A stretch of DNA of 64,000 nucleotides from an uncultured Bacteroidales bacterium (GTDB lineage: Bacteria > Bacteroidota > Bacteroidia > Bacteroidales > Muribaculaceae). Location: assembly GCA_902777835.1 (NCBI GenBank), contig CACYVC010000015.1, positions 23,693-87,692 of the forward strand, in the 5' to 3' direction. Of the stretch, positions 17,731-25,548 are shown in pieces; position 1 is the stretch's first letter, and every line of letters starts with the position of its first letter. A program made the translations under genes and the position numbers. Below the pieces are notes generated by a model. It made no database searches. It had not been told where the DNA came from and was given only the letters and a program-made list of their open reading frames with translations.

Positions 17731-18819
17731 ATGAGATACTTTATTTTATCATTGGCAGTCATGGGATTGACTCTCATTTCATGCAGCAAAAACCAACAAA
17801 AAGAAGATACAATGAATACAACGTTAGAACTCACACAAGAATGGGACAAGACTTTCCCCAAGAGCGACAAAGTCGAGCACAAAAAGGTGACATTCAAGAA
17901 TCGTTACGGCATTGAACTTGCCGCCGATATGTATACACCTAAAGATGTCAAAGGCAAACTCCCCGCAATCGCCGTAAGCGGACCTTTCGGTGCCGTGAAG
18001 GAGCAAAGCAGTGGTCTTTACGCCCAGCACATGGCCGAGCGTGGCTTTGTCACAATTGCTTTCGACCCCTCGTTCACCGGCGAGAGTGGCGGTGAACCTC
18101 GACGCATGGCATCGCCCGATATCAATACAGAAGATTTCCTTGCTGCAGTTGACTTCCTAAGTGTGCAAGACAATGTTGACCCAGAGCGCATCGGCATCAT
18201 TGGCATTTGCGGCTTTGGTGGCATGGCAATCAATGCTGCCGCCCTCGACCCACGCATCAAGGCAACAGTGGCATCAACGATGTATGACATGAGCAAAGTT
18301 AATGTGGAGGGTTACTTCAAGAGTGAAGACACCAAAGAGCAGCGCATGGCAAAGCGCAAGGCCATAGCTGCGCAACGCACCGAGGACTTTAAGAGCGGCA
18401 GCTATAAGCGTGCTGGCGGTGTCGTTGACCCACTGCCCGAAGACGCGCCATTCTTTGTTAAAGACTATTACGACTACTACAAGACCAAGCGCGGCTACCA
18501 CAAGCGCAGCGGTAACAGCACCGACGGTTGGAACGTGATTGGATGCCAGTCGTTCATGAATCAACCACTGCTTGCCTGGGCCCACGAGATAGAGACTCCA
18601 GTGCTACTCATTCACGGAGAGAAAGCACATTCACGCTATTTCTCAGAGTATGCCTTCGAGAAGATGACTGGTGTTCACGTTGAGGGCGAGAGCAAAACAA
18701 TGGGCAACAAGGAGTTGATGATTATCCCAGGAGCTGTCCACACCGATCTTTACGACGATGTCAACGATCGCATCCCTTACGATAAAATGGAAGACTTCTT
18801 TAAACAAAACCTCAAATAA
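17731..18819 (+). CDS. Alpha/beta-hydrolase-fold lipoprotein (YcjY/COG1073-like) with a replaced nucleophile
   Basis: The 362-residue protein has a lipoprotein signal (MRYFILSLAVMGLTLISC, Cys18). The body is an alpha/beta hydrolase: strand LPAIAVSGPFGAVKEQ, then FVTIAFDPSFTGESGG, then the nucleophile elbow IGIICGFGG-type region (residues 157-164, GICGFGG), and a late VLLIHGEKAHSRYFSE with an Asp/His region ending GAVHTDLYDD. Where the classical family motif has Ser (C-x-S-x-G) this protein has Phe162, with Cys160 nearby. It is therefore either a Cys-based or inactive member; many relatives also carry Trp or Phe here. A methionine at residue 28 could be an alternative cytosolic start. It is flanked by flavodoxin and iron-sulfur flavoprotein genes. 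Confidence 0.85.
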   Translation: MRYFILSLAVMGLTLISCSKNQQKEDTMNTTLELTQEWDKTFPKSDKVEHKKVTFKNRYGIELAADMYTPKDVKGKLPAIAVSGPFGAVKEQSSGLYAQHMAERGFVTIAFDPSFTGESGGEPRRMASPDINTEDFLAAVDFLSVQDNVDPERIGIIGICGFGGMAINAAALDPRIKATVASTMYDMSKVNVEGYFKSEDTKEQRMAKRKAIAAQRTEDFKSGSYKRAGGVVDPLPEDAPFFVKDYYDYYKTKRGYHKRSGNSTDGWNVIGCQSFMNQPLLAWAHEIETPVLLIHGEKAHSRYFSEYAFEKMTGVHVEGESKTMGNKELMIIPGAVHTDLYDDVNDRIPYDKMEDFFKQNLK

Positions 18820-18820
18820 A

Positions 18821-19363
18821 ATGAAGAAAGTTGTTGTAATTTCTACCAGCCTGCGTCCAGGTTCAAACAGCCACATGATGGCTGAGCAATTTGCCGAGGG
18901 CGCAAAAGCAGCAGGCCACGAAGTGGAACTTATCTCACTGAGAGGAAAAGAAATCAAGTTCTGCATAGGCTGCTTGTCATGCCAGAATACTGGCGCATGC
19001 GTGTTTAAAGACGATGTTCCCGCAATTATGGATAGTGTGCTCAATGCCGATGTAGTGTGCTGGGCAACACCGATTTATTACTACGAGATGAGCGGACAGA
19101 TGAAAACCCTTATCGACCGCATGAATGCCATGTATCCTAAGGATTACCACTTCCGCGACATTTATCTGCTCACCACCGCAGCCGAGGACGAGCCACACGT
19201 TCCTGAGCGCGCTGAAAGTGGCCTGCAAGGTTGGATTGATTGCTATGAGAAATCGGTGCTTAAAGCTCATCTGTTCTGCGGTGGCGTGGGCGCCCCACGC
19301 GATATCAATGGCAACAACAAGCTGCAAGAGGCTTACGAATTGGGAAAGAGCATATCACTTTAA
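18821..19363 (+). CDS. Iron-sulfur flavoprotein / NADPH-dependent FMN reductase family
   Basis: The start MKKVVVISTS was chosen because it begins the flavodoxin-like fold one base after the hydrolase stop; the longer frame upstream overlaps the hydrolase. The 180-residue protein has the FMN-binding loop SLRPGSNSHMM (10-20), a compact cysteine motif (Cys48, Cys51, Cys54, Cys60; C-x2-C-x2-C-x5-C) as in Isf iron-sulfur flavoproteins, and ATPIYYYEMSGQMKTLIDR. It probably binds FMN and a [4Fe-4S] cluster and moves electrons in the cytosol. Its place after an exported flavodoxin and before an AraC regulator suggests a shared stress or reductive role. Confidence 0.87.
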   Translation: MKKVVVISTSLRPGSNSHMMAEQFAEGAKAAGHEVELISLRGKEIKFCIGCLSCQNTGACVFKDDVPAIMDSVLNADVVCWATPIYYYEMSGQMKTLIDRMNAMYPKDYHFRDIYLLTTAAEDEPHVPERAESGLQGWIDCYEKSVLKAHLFCGGVGAPRDINGNNKLQEAYELGKSISL

Positions 19364-19407
19364 CCCATAAGAAATAAATAGCCTTTAGTTTACGTTTATT
19401 TATTACT

Positions 19408-20322
19408 ATGATTTACAAGTTAGACAATATCGACGACTATAACCATGCCTTGGGCATTGAGACTGTGCATCCGCTGGTGACAGTGTGCAATCTCAAGGAT
19501 GTGCCAAACCGTGAACTCATCGACAACGAAGTCACGTGGCACTATGGCGTGTACGCATTGTTTCTGAAGAATACGCGGAGTTGCCTTCTCTCCTACGGTC
19601 ATAAGGAATATGACTACAGCGACGGCACAGTCACAAGCTTCGCACCAATGCAGACAGTGACCTCCACGCCAATCCCTGGTATGGACCACGACGTGGTGGC
19701 ACTGTTGTTTCACCCCGACCTGATTCGTGGCACTTCGCTCGCAAAAGGCATCGCCGATTACCGTTTTCTACAGTATTCGTCAAACGAGGCCCTGCACATG
19801 TCGGAACGTGAGCGCAGCATCTATCTCGACTGCATCGAAAAAATCAAGGAGGAAATCAACCATCCGCTCGACAAATTCAGCCGCAAGCTCATCTGCCGCA
19901 ACATTGAGTTGCTGCTGGACTACTGCACGCGCTTCTATGACCGCCAGTTCATTACGCGCGAATTGGAAAACAGCAGCGTGATAGCGACATTTGAGCAGGC
20001 TCTCAACGAATACTTCCACAACCGTGAGAAGATGTTCATGAACGGACTGCCGTCGGTGAAGGTGTTTGCTGACAAGTGCTGCCTGTCGCCAAACTATTTT
20101 GGCGATCTGGTGAAAAAAGAGACTGGAAAAACGCCAGTGGAGTTCATTCAACAGAAGGTTATTGACATAGCCAAAGAAGACTTACACTCGACCGACGACA
20201 CCATCACCGAGGTGGCCTACCGCCTGGGGTTCCAGAGCAGCCAGCACTTCAACCGCTACTTTAAGCGCTGCACCGGCATGACTCCAACAGAATACCGCAA
20301 GCACAGCCGCCAGACGGCTTAA
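19408..20322 (+). CDS. AraC family transcriptional regulator
   Basis: The 304-residue protein has an N-terminal cupin-like sensor region and a C-terminal pair of helix-turn-helix motifs (about 205-300), with the family signature VAYRLGFQSSQHFNRYFKRCTGMTPTEYR split across its last 50 residues. It probably controls the preceding redox genes: it lies 44 bases after them on the same strand. The inducer is unknown, but AraC regulators next to aldehyde- or quinone-related oxidoreductases often sense electrophiles. Confidence 0.95.
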   Translation: MIYKLDNIDDYNHALGIETVHPLVTVCNLKDVPNRELIDNEVTWHYGVYALFLKNTRSCLLSYGHKEYDYSDGTVTSFAPMQTVTSTPIPGMDHDVVALLFHPDLIRGTSLAKGIADYRFLQYSSNEALHMSERERSIYLDCIEKIKEEINHPLDKFSRKLICRNIELLLDYCTRFYDRQFITRELENSSVIATFEQALNEYFHNREKMFMNGLPSVKVFADKCCLSPNYFGDLVKKETGKTPVEFIQQKVIDIAKEDLHSTDDTITEVAYRLGFQSSQHFNRYFKRCTGMTPTEYRKHSRQTA

Positions 20323-20431
20323 TATCCATTAACACATTGATAACTGGAAGATTTACAAACATTTTTAACCCTAAAAACAAATTGTAACCAAAACGTAACA
20401 GTACTTTTATTATCTATCTACATTTTATCTG

Positions 20432-20439
20432 TACCTTTG
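20432..20439 (+). promoter_or_regulatory. Promoter -7 box for the Na/Pi-winged-helix gene
   Basis: TACCTTTG matches the Bacteroidetes element, 30 bases before the ATG at 20470. Confidence 0.65.
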
Positions 20440-20469
20440 TTCCCTAAATAAATTCAAACTACAGACAAA

Positions 20470-22428
20470 ATGACTATTGGCATAATATTCCGTCTTCTCG
20501 GATCGTTGGCGTTGCTCATTTATGGAATGAAGACAATGAGCGAGGCGCTTCAAAAGATGGCAGGTTCAAGTTTACGTCACATTCTTGGACGGATGACATC
20601 CAACCGCTTCAGTGGGATGCTGACAGGCACTTTTGTGACTTGTGCAGTGCAGTCATCTTCAGCCACAACAGTGATGACGGTTTCTTTTGTTTCGGCCGGT
20701 CTATTGACATTGGCACAAGCGATATCGGTCATAATGGGCGCCAACATTGGCACGACCCTCACGGCATGGATTATGTCACTGGGCTACAATGTAGACTTGA
20801 CTAGTGTGGTCTTTCCTGCATTTCTCATCGGTATGGTTCTCATTTACAAGAAACGGCACCGATATGTGGGAGATTTCCTATTTGGAATTGCATTTCTGTT
20901 TTGGTCATTAGTGATGTTAAGCAGTGTGGGCAAGGACTTAGATCTCGAACACAATGCTAAAGTTGTGGCATTCTTTGCCTCATTCGACACCAACAGTTAT
21001 CTCACTATCCTCGCTTTTCTTGGAATTGGCACTATTATCACCTGTATTGTGCAGTCGTCGGCTGCAGTTATGGCTATTACCATCCTGCTCTGCTCAACAG
21101 GAGTGGTCCCCATTTACATGGGAATTGCTCTAGTGATGGGTGAAAACATTGGCACCACCGCCACTGCCAATCTTGCAGCACTTAAAGCAGGTGTGAGGGC
21201 ACGACAGGCAGCATTTGCACACCTGCTTTTCAATGTGTTTGGTGTGATTTGGGTGCTATGCGTGTTTTACCCATTTGTTGATATGGTATGCAAGATGGCA
21301 GGCTATAACCCTTCTCTTTCGGGTCAAAATGAAAGTCTCCCAATCGTATTAGCACTATTCCACACATGTTTCAATGTGATAAATACCGCGATTCTCATCA
21401 GTTTCATACCACAAATGGAGCAAATTGTAAGGTGGGTCATCAAAGATAAGCCAAAGGTCAAAACAGTTAAACGCCTTCAGTATATTGACAACGGACTGAT
21501 GGCAACCCCAGAGATTTCAATACTTCAGGCGCAAAAAGAGATTGTGCTCTTTGCCGAACGCTTGCAGCGCATGTTTGGCATGGTGTGCGTCCTACTTGAC
21601 GAGAAAGAGAAGAAAGAATTTGAACGTCAATACGAACGCATTGTCAAGTATGAAGACATTGCCGACAATATGGAATTCGAAATTGCTTCTTACCTGAAAG
21701 AAGTTAGCAACCAACACTTGTCGGACGACTCTAAAAGTAAAATTCGTGGCATGCTTCGCCAAATCAGCGAATTAGAGTCTATAGGTGATGCTTGTTATAC
21801 ACTAGCCCGCGCCATCCAGCACAAGCACAATGGACGTGAGGACTTCACCGCCCAACAATATAACAATCTCCATGAAATGCTGCGCTTGGTGAACGAGGCA
21901 TTGACTCAGATGATGGTCGTCATCAGTGGACGACGCGAGGATTTAACCATTGACATCTCGCAAGAGATAGAGAATGACATCAATGTGCTTAGAGACAAAC
22001 TAAGGGCAGAAAGCTTAAACGACGTCAACGAACACAAGTATTCTTACGCCCTCGGTTCTTACTATGACGACATCATAACAAGATGTGAGGAACTTGGCGA
22101 CTATGTGATGAACGTTATAGAGGCGCGACTTGGAAAGCACTTCCTCACATTCCGTGGCCTGCGAGTGAGTCTTGACCACAAATCTATCACCATCGACGGC
22201 ATTCCAACAAGTCTCACTCGAACCGAATTCAACTTACTATGCGAACTCCTATCTAATAGTGGTCAGGTATTATCACGACAAGAGCTCATGAACAACATTT
22301 GGGATGGTGTTATCGTCACCGAGCGCACAGTGGATGTCAATATAACTCGACTGCGAAAGAAGCTAGGCCCATATGCCCAAAACATCGTCAGCCGTCAAGG
22401 CTTTGGCTATGTTTTTGAAAAGAATTGA
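20470..22428 (+). CDS. Na/Pi cotransporter + PhoU-like domain + PhoB-type winged-helix fusion
   Basis: A single intact 652-residue frame carries three parts. Residues 1-325 are a Na/Pi cotransporter with its duplicated core: QSSSAT (61-66) with GANIGTT (90-96), and QSSAA (195-199) with GENIGTT (224-230). Residues about 350-555 are a helical PhoU-like region (repeated ESIGD, EELGDYV). Residues about 556-652 are an OmpR/PhoB-type winged helix: a beta sheet start (FRGLRVSLD), TRTEFNLLCELLSNSGQVLSR, the recognition helix RTVDVNITRLRKKLG and the final wing GFGYVFE. Known NptA/YjbB proteins end after the PhoU domain. The DNA-binding end implies a membrane-tethered phosphate-responsive regulator. 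No receiver or kinase is adjacent. The gene has its own promoter and follows an AraC regulator. Confidence 0.93.
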   Translation: MTIGIIFRLLGSLALLIYGMKTMSEALQKMAGSSLRHILGRMTSNRFSGMLTGTFVTCAVQSSSATTVMTVSFVSAGLLTLAQAISVIMGANIGTTLTAWIMSLGYNVDLTSVVFPAFLIGMVLIYKKRHRYVGDFLFGIAFLFWSLVMLSSVGKDLDLEHNAKVVAFFASFDTNSYLTILAFLGIGTIITCIVQSSAAVMAITILLCSTGVVPIYMGIALVMGENIGTTATANLAALKAGVRARQAAFAHLLFNVFGVIWVLCVFYPFVDMVCKMAGYNPSLSGQNESLPIVLALFHTCFNVINTAILISFIPQMEQIVRWVIKDKPKVKTVKRLQYIDNGLMATPEISILQAQKEIVLFAERLQRMFGMVCVLLDEKEKKEFERQYERIVKYEDIADNMEFEIASYLKEVSNQHLSDDSKSKIRGMLRQISELESIGDACYTLARAIQHKHNGREDFTAQQYNNLHEMLRLVNEALTQMMVVISGRREDLTIDISQEIENDINVLRDKLRAESLNDVNEHKYSYALGSYYDDIITRCEELGDYVMNVIEARLGKHFLTFRGLRVSLDHKSITIDGIPTSLTRTEFNLLCELLSNSGQVLSRQELMNNIWDGVIVTERTVDVNITRLRKKLGPYAQNIVSRQGFGYVFEKN

Positions 22429-22610
22429 AAAATGTAGTATACTGAATAACGAGTTTTATCGTCAAGATTTTTCCAGCGGTTTCAAGGAGTAGATATTTCA
22501 TGCCGGTATAGGCTCATTAGTAGTTCTATCTTGAACTGAAACATTTCCTGCTAAAAGGATTATACTAAAGATGAATATTGCTAAGCGTTTCATCGATACC
22601 ATTAACATGA

Positions 22611-23096
22611 TTATATCCCCACTGGGATATCATAGCCTATAAGGCGGAAGGCGACTTTGAACGGAGTGGCGCTCTTGCGTGGTTTGGGACCAGCGTAGTA
22701 ATAAAAAAGGCGCTGCACATCAAAAGTCTTGATGGCCACCAAGCGTGTCTCGCCAGGCTTCAGGTCAACTTCAACTGTAGCCGTGCGCTCGTGGAGCATC
22801 TCACCATTCATCTGCGAGTAACGCATGAGTAGGCGTATGTGCGAGATGCGGTGCTTGGTGTTGTTGGTCACGAAGAACGACTCTCGCGAGTCGCTCGCCT
22901 TCTTACTATAGCCTTTTAGGGTAACGGCGTTAGGCTCGAGGTCGCGCAGCAGCGAGTCGGGCACCGACGCATCAGGAATCTGCTCCACAATCTGCGAGTT
23001 GTTCTTGAGTTGCTTCTGCGTAGTGCGTGTGCGAGCGGAAGCTACTACTGCTACCACCGCCACAAGCGTTATCAATAGGAACAGTCTGTTTCTCAT
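22611..23096 (-). CDS. Small exported protein of unknown function
   Basis: This 161-residue protein has an N-terminal hydrophobic signal (LFLLITLVAVVAVVASARTR). The remainder has a beta-rich stretch (FFVTNNTKHRISHIRLLMRYS, VEVDLKPGETRLVAIKTF) that resembles an immunoglobulin-like or FxLYD-type beta sandwich. I do not recognise it. It is the last gene of a minus-strand set of four or five exported or membrane proteins (22.6-25.5 kb), probably related in role to the CHASE2 protein. There are 61 bases between it and the next gene, filled by 7-base repeats. Confidence 0.6.
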   Translation of the reverse strand: MRNRLFLLITLVAVVAVVASARTRTTQKQLKNNSQIVEQIPDASVPDSLLRDLEPNAVTLKGYSKKASDSRESFFVTNNTKHRISHIRLLMRYSQMNGEMLHERTATVEVDLKPGETRLVAIKTFDVQRLFYYYAGPKPRKSATPFKVAFRLIGYDIPVGI

Positions 23097-23123
23097 AAAT
23101 TTTCAGTAAAAACTCACGTGAAT

Positions 23124-23158
23124 ACTTAACACTTACTACTTAACACTTACTACTTAAT
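23124..23158. repeat. Five phased ACTTANN heptamers
   Basis: ACTTAAC, ACTTACT, ACTTAAC, ACTTACT, ACTTAAT follow each other with exact 7-base phase, reaching the stop codon of the neighbouring gene. Confidence 0.75.
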
Positions 23159-23751
23159 CACAAGTATCTTACTTTATTGAATTTGTTGCCGTTGCCGTCG
23201 GCGGGAAAGATTTTTTTAAAGCCTACGGGAAGTTTCTCTTTCTCCACATCGGGAATCACCGAGATACCCTTGAAAAGCGAGGGCAAGAAGCGGGCAAAGT
23301 TCACTCGTACCTTAACCTCCCAGTGTGGCGGGTCAAAGGTTAAGGTTGTTGCATCCTTGTTGAGCGTAGCGACGCAGTCGAGCGGCCCGCACAGCGTCAC
23401 CTTGTTGCGTTCGCTGTAGAGCCATAGGCGGTATTTGTTATCAACCGCACTTGCCTCGATATAGCCTATCACCGTGCCAGGAATCAACTCCAGGTCTTCG
23501 CTGGCGACAAGCAGCAAGCGATAGCCAATCTTGTGCGACGGCTTGGGCTGCCATCGCTCAATTGCAATGGTCATGTCTTCGTTGGGATAGTACCAAATAC
23601 CTTCCATTGGCTGAAGGTCGCTCTCCATCAAGCGTTCCATAGCCACTTGCTCATTAAAGCCCGGCACTATCACCGACTGCTCGGGCAAGTCGGTCTTAGC
23701 TTGCGCCATAATGAGGCACATCATCAACACTGCAACCGTCAAATACCTCAT
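23158..23751 (-). CDS. Exported protein of unknown function
   Basis: The start MRYLTVAVLMM was chosen because it begins a signal peptide ending AQAK; 13 upstream residues in the same frame have no such character. The mature part (about 180 residues) starts with a helix-rich ERLMESDLQPMEGIWYYP segment and ends in a basic, beta-rich half (VRVNFARFLPSLF). The segment 'GIWYYPNEDMTIAIERWQ' resembles lipocalin-like small-ligand or Copper-resistance accessory openings, but the identity is not established. It lies 39 bases after the previous gene of the operon. Confidence 0.6.
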   Translation of the reverse strand: MRYLTVAVLMMCLIMAQAKTDLPEQSVIVPGFNEQVAMERLMESDLQPMEGIWYYPNEDMTIAIERWQPKPSHKIGYRLLLVASEDLELIPGTVIGYIEASAVDNKYRLWLYSERNKVTLCGPLDCVATLNKDATTLTFDPPHWEVKVRVNFARFLPSLFKGISVIPDVEKEKLPVGFKKIFPADGNGNKFNKVRYL

Positions 23752-23790
23752 AAGAATATTTAAGTTTCTCTGCAGCCAGCAACATGGCAT

Positions 23791-24273
23791 TTATTGCTTT
23801 TCCTCCTCCTCAATAATATAGACCTTCATCTCTCCCTTCTCATCGGTCTCTACGCCATTGATTATGACAGGAACGGGCTTTCTTTCGACATTTCCGTAAG
23901 AGTTGGATCTTTCTCTTGTATAACTTTTCTCGGTCATCAATGACTCAAGATAGGTTTTTGACACCGACTTGGGTTTAGTGACCTCTTTAACAACATCTGC
24001 CACCTTCGCCTTCATCGCTTTAGAGATATAGTAACGTTTCTTGGCACTTGTGTTGACAATCATCAGGTAGCCATTATTCTTGACTTCGATAGTGCTGTTG
24101 CCACTCAGCTCTGAGCCTTCGAGCACTTTATCGCCGTTGCAATAGACCTCATAAGCTTTCTCCACCTTATAGGTAGCGGTTGTGCTAGCTTTCTTAGTTT
24201 TCCTAACCTTCTTGGCATCGGTGGGAACTCCCACAATCAAGCATAAAATAATTAACAATAAAACCTTTTTCAT
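23791..24273 (-). CDS. Small exported protein of unknown function
   Basis: The 160-residue product has a short signal peptide (MKKVLLLIILCLIVGVPTDAK) followed by a basic stretch (KKVRKTKKAS) and a beta-rich domain with a CNGDKVLEGSEL segment, ending in acidic residues (YIIEEEEKQ). No family was recognised. It overlaps the end of the CHASE2 gene by 4 bases, so the two are translationally coupled, which suggests that it works with that sensor-like protein. Confidence 0.7.
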   Translation of the reverse strand: MKKVLLLIILCLIVGVPTDAKKVRKTKKASTTATYKVEKAYEVYCNGDKVLEGSELSGNSTIEVKNNGYLMIVNTSAKKRYYISKAMKAKVADVVKEVTKPKSVSKTYLESLMTEKSYTRERSNSYGNVERKPVPVIINGVETDEKGEMKVYIIEEEEKQ

Positions 24274-25457
24274 TTTTTATTAGTATTAAAGAGTGAATTT
24301 TTAAGAATACACCAGTTATGGTTCTTTGATAGCGCCCAAATGGCCCCAATATAAATATTGCGTGCTTCGGATAGCAGTCCCAGCAACAGAAGAATCAAGA
24401 TAGCATCAACATAACTGCTGTGATGTATGAACAACAGCAAGATGCCCCATGTCACAAGTGCCATGAAGACTATAGTCACAACTCTCAGCAACAGATATGA
24501 CCTTGACAGGAATATTGCCCACGGCTCATTTTGATGCGATGTTAGCCAGCGATTCTGCAAATCAACAAGCAACTCAAAGAGGTAACACAGCACAAATGCG
24601 ATGAGCAGATTGACAAAAAAGCTAGCATAGTGGATGTCGTTGTGATCTCTTACTGTATAGACCGAATAGGCCTGAAGCACCACACCAGGCATCTTGCCTA
24701 ATGGCGTTTTCCACATATCGCCTTCATCGGTGGTAGAGCCAACGAGCACTATGTGGTCTTTTATCAATTCCTCGTTGTTCTTGATTGAATCAAATGGCAC
24801 CACAACAAATTTTGTCTTGAAATCTATTGTGAGCTTTTTGTTTGGCTTAACTTCAGTGCTATCTACAGTTTGAGCCACTGCAACCGGAAACGAGGCCAGC
24901 ACGCCCTTATCGCCATCCACTAGAGTGAACATTTTCCTGATTGTCTTGTGATTATAATTCACATCATCAAGATTGGAAAAGCCTTCTTTTAAACCCAGCT
25001 CCTCGGCAAAAAACGACGAACGCTTTTCGGCATAGGTATTTTTATCAAAGTCATAATCCACGAGCTGAGTGGCCCACACCACTTTGTCGCTGGTATTCAA
25101 AGCCGCCTCGAGGAGTGCCTCGTTCTCCTCGGGAGTTCCTTTTATTCCTTTAAAAGTGATATCTACTCCTGCAGCCCATGGCTCCAACGAATCAACCGTT
25201 GCTATGATTCTTGCTATTTTGCCACGGTTTGCCTCGTCTTTGATATCAACAATAGTGATGTCTTGATTCACATCGCTGTTCTTGTCGGCAAGACTGAAGA
25301 AATAGTCGGTCATCGACATGTCGCTCATGGCATCCTTGAGCGGGTCAAATATTGGGAAGCTCATTACCGCGGCATAGCCCACACCAACCAACACAAACGT
25401 CAAAACTGTGATTAGCAAGTGGTCGATGTGGAATATGTATTTCAGAGTTTTTTTCAT
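24270..25457 (-). CDS. CHASE2-domain membrane protein without an output domain
   Basis: The 395-residue protein has a transmembrane helix (15-37), a CHASE2 extracytoplasmic domain (about 40-235; ITIVDIKDEANRGKIARI, AAGVDITFKG, HIVLVGSTTDEGDMW) and three further membrane helices (about 280-375). CHASE2 domains are extracellular sensors that are normally attached to kinases, cyclases or diguanylate cyclases. Here the protein ends after the membrane segments, with a short basic tail. It is the first gene of a minus-strand operon with exported unknown proteins. The signal and partner are unknown. Confidence 0.88.
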   Translation of the reverse strand: MKKTLKYIFHIDHLLITVLTFVLVGVGYAAVMSFPIFDPLKDAMSDMSMTDYFFSLADKNSDVNQDITIVDIKDEANRGKIARIIATVDSLEPWAAGVDITFKGIKGTPEENEALLEAALNTSDKVVWATQLVDYDFDKNTYAEKRSSFFAEELGLKEGFSNLDDVNYNHKTIRKMFTLVDGDKGVLASFPVAVAQTVDSTEVKPNKKLTIDFKTKFVVVPFDSIKNNEELIKDHIVLVGSTTDEGDMWKTPLGKMPGVVLQAYSVYTVRDHNDIHYASFFVNLLIAFVLCYLFELLVDLQNRWLTSHQNEPWAIFLSRSYLLLRVVTIVFMALVTWGILLLFIHHSSYVDAILILLLLGLLSEARNIYIGAIWALSKNHNWCILKNSLFNTNKK

Positions 25458-25488
25458 AAAGCCATTAGGAGAACCTTATATTAGAATG

Positions 25489-25496
25489 CAAATATA
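25489..25496 (-). promoter_or_regulatory. Promoter -7 box for the CHASE2 operon
   Basis: Reads TATATTTG on the minus strand, 32 bases before the CHASE2 start. Confidence 0.6.
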
Positions 25497-25548
25497 CTAC
25501 AATTTTCCTTAAGTAGAAAACAAGTCGCTATTTTCTTGTTTGTTTAAC

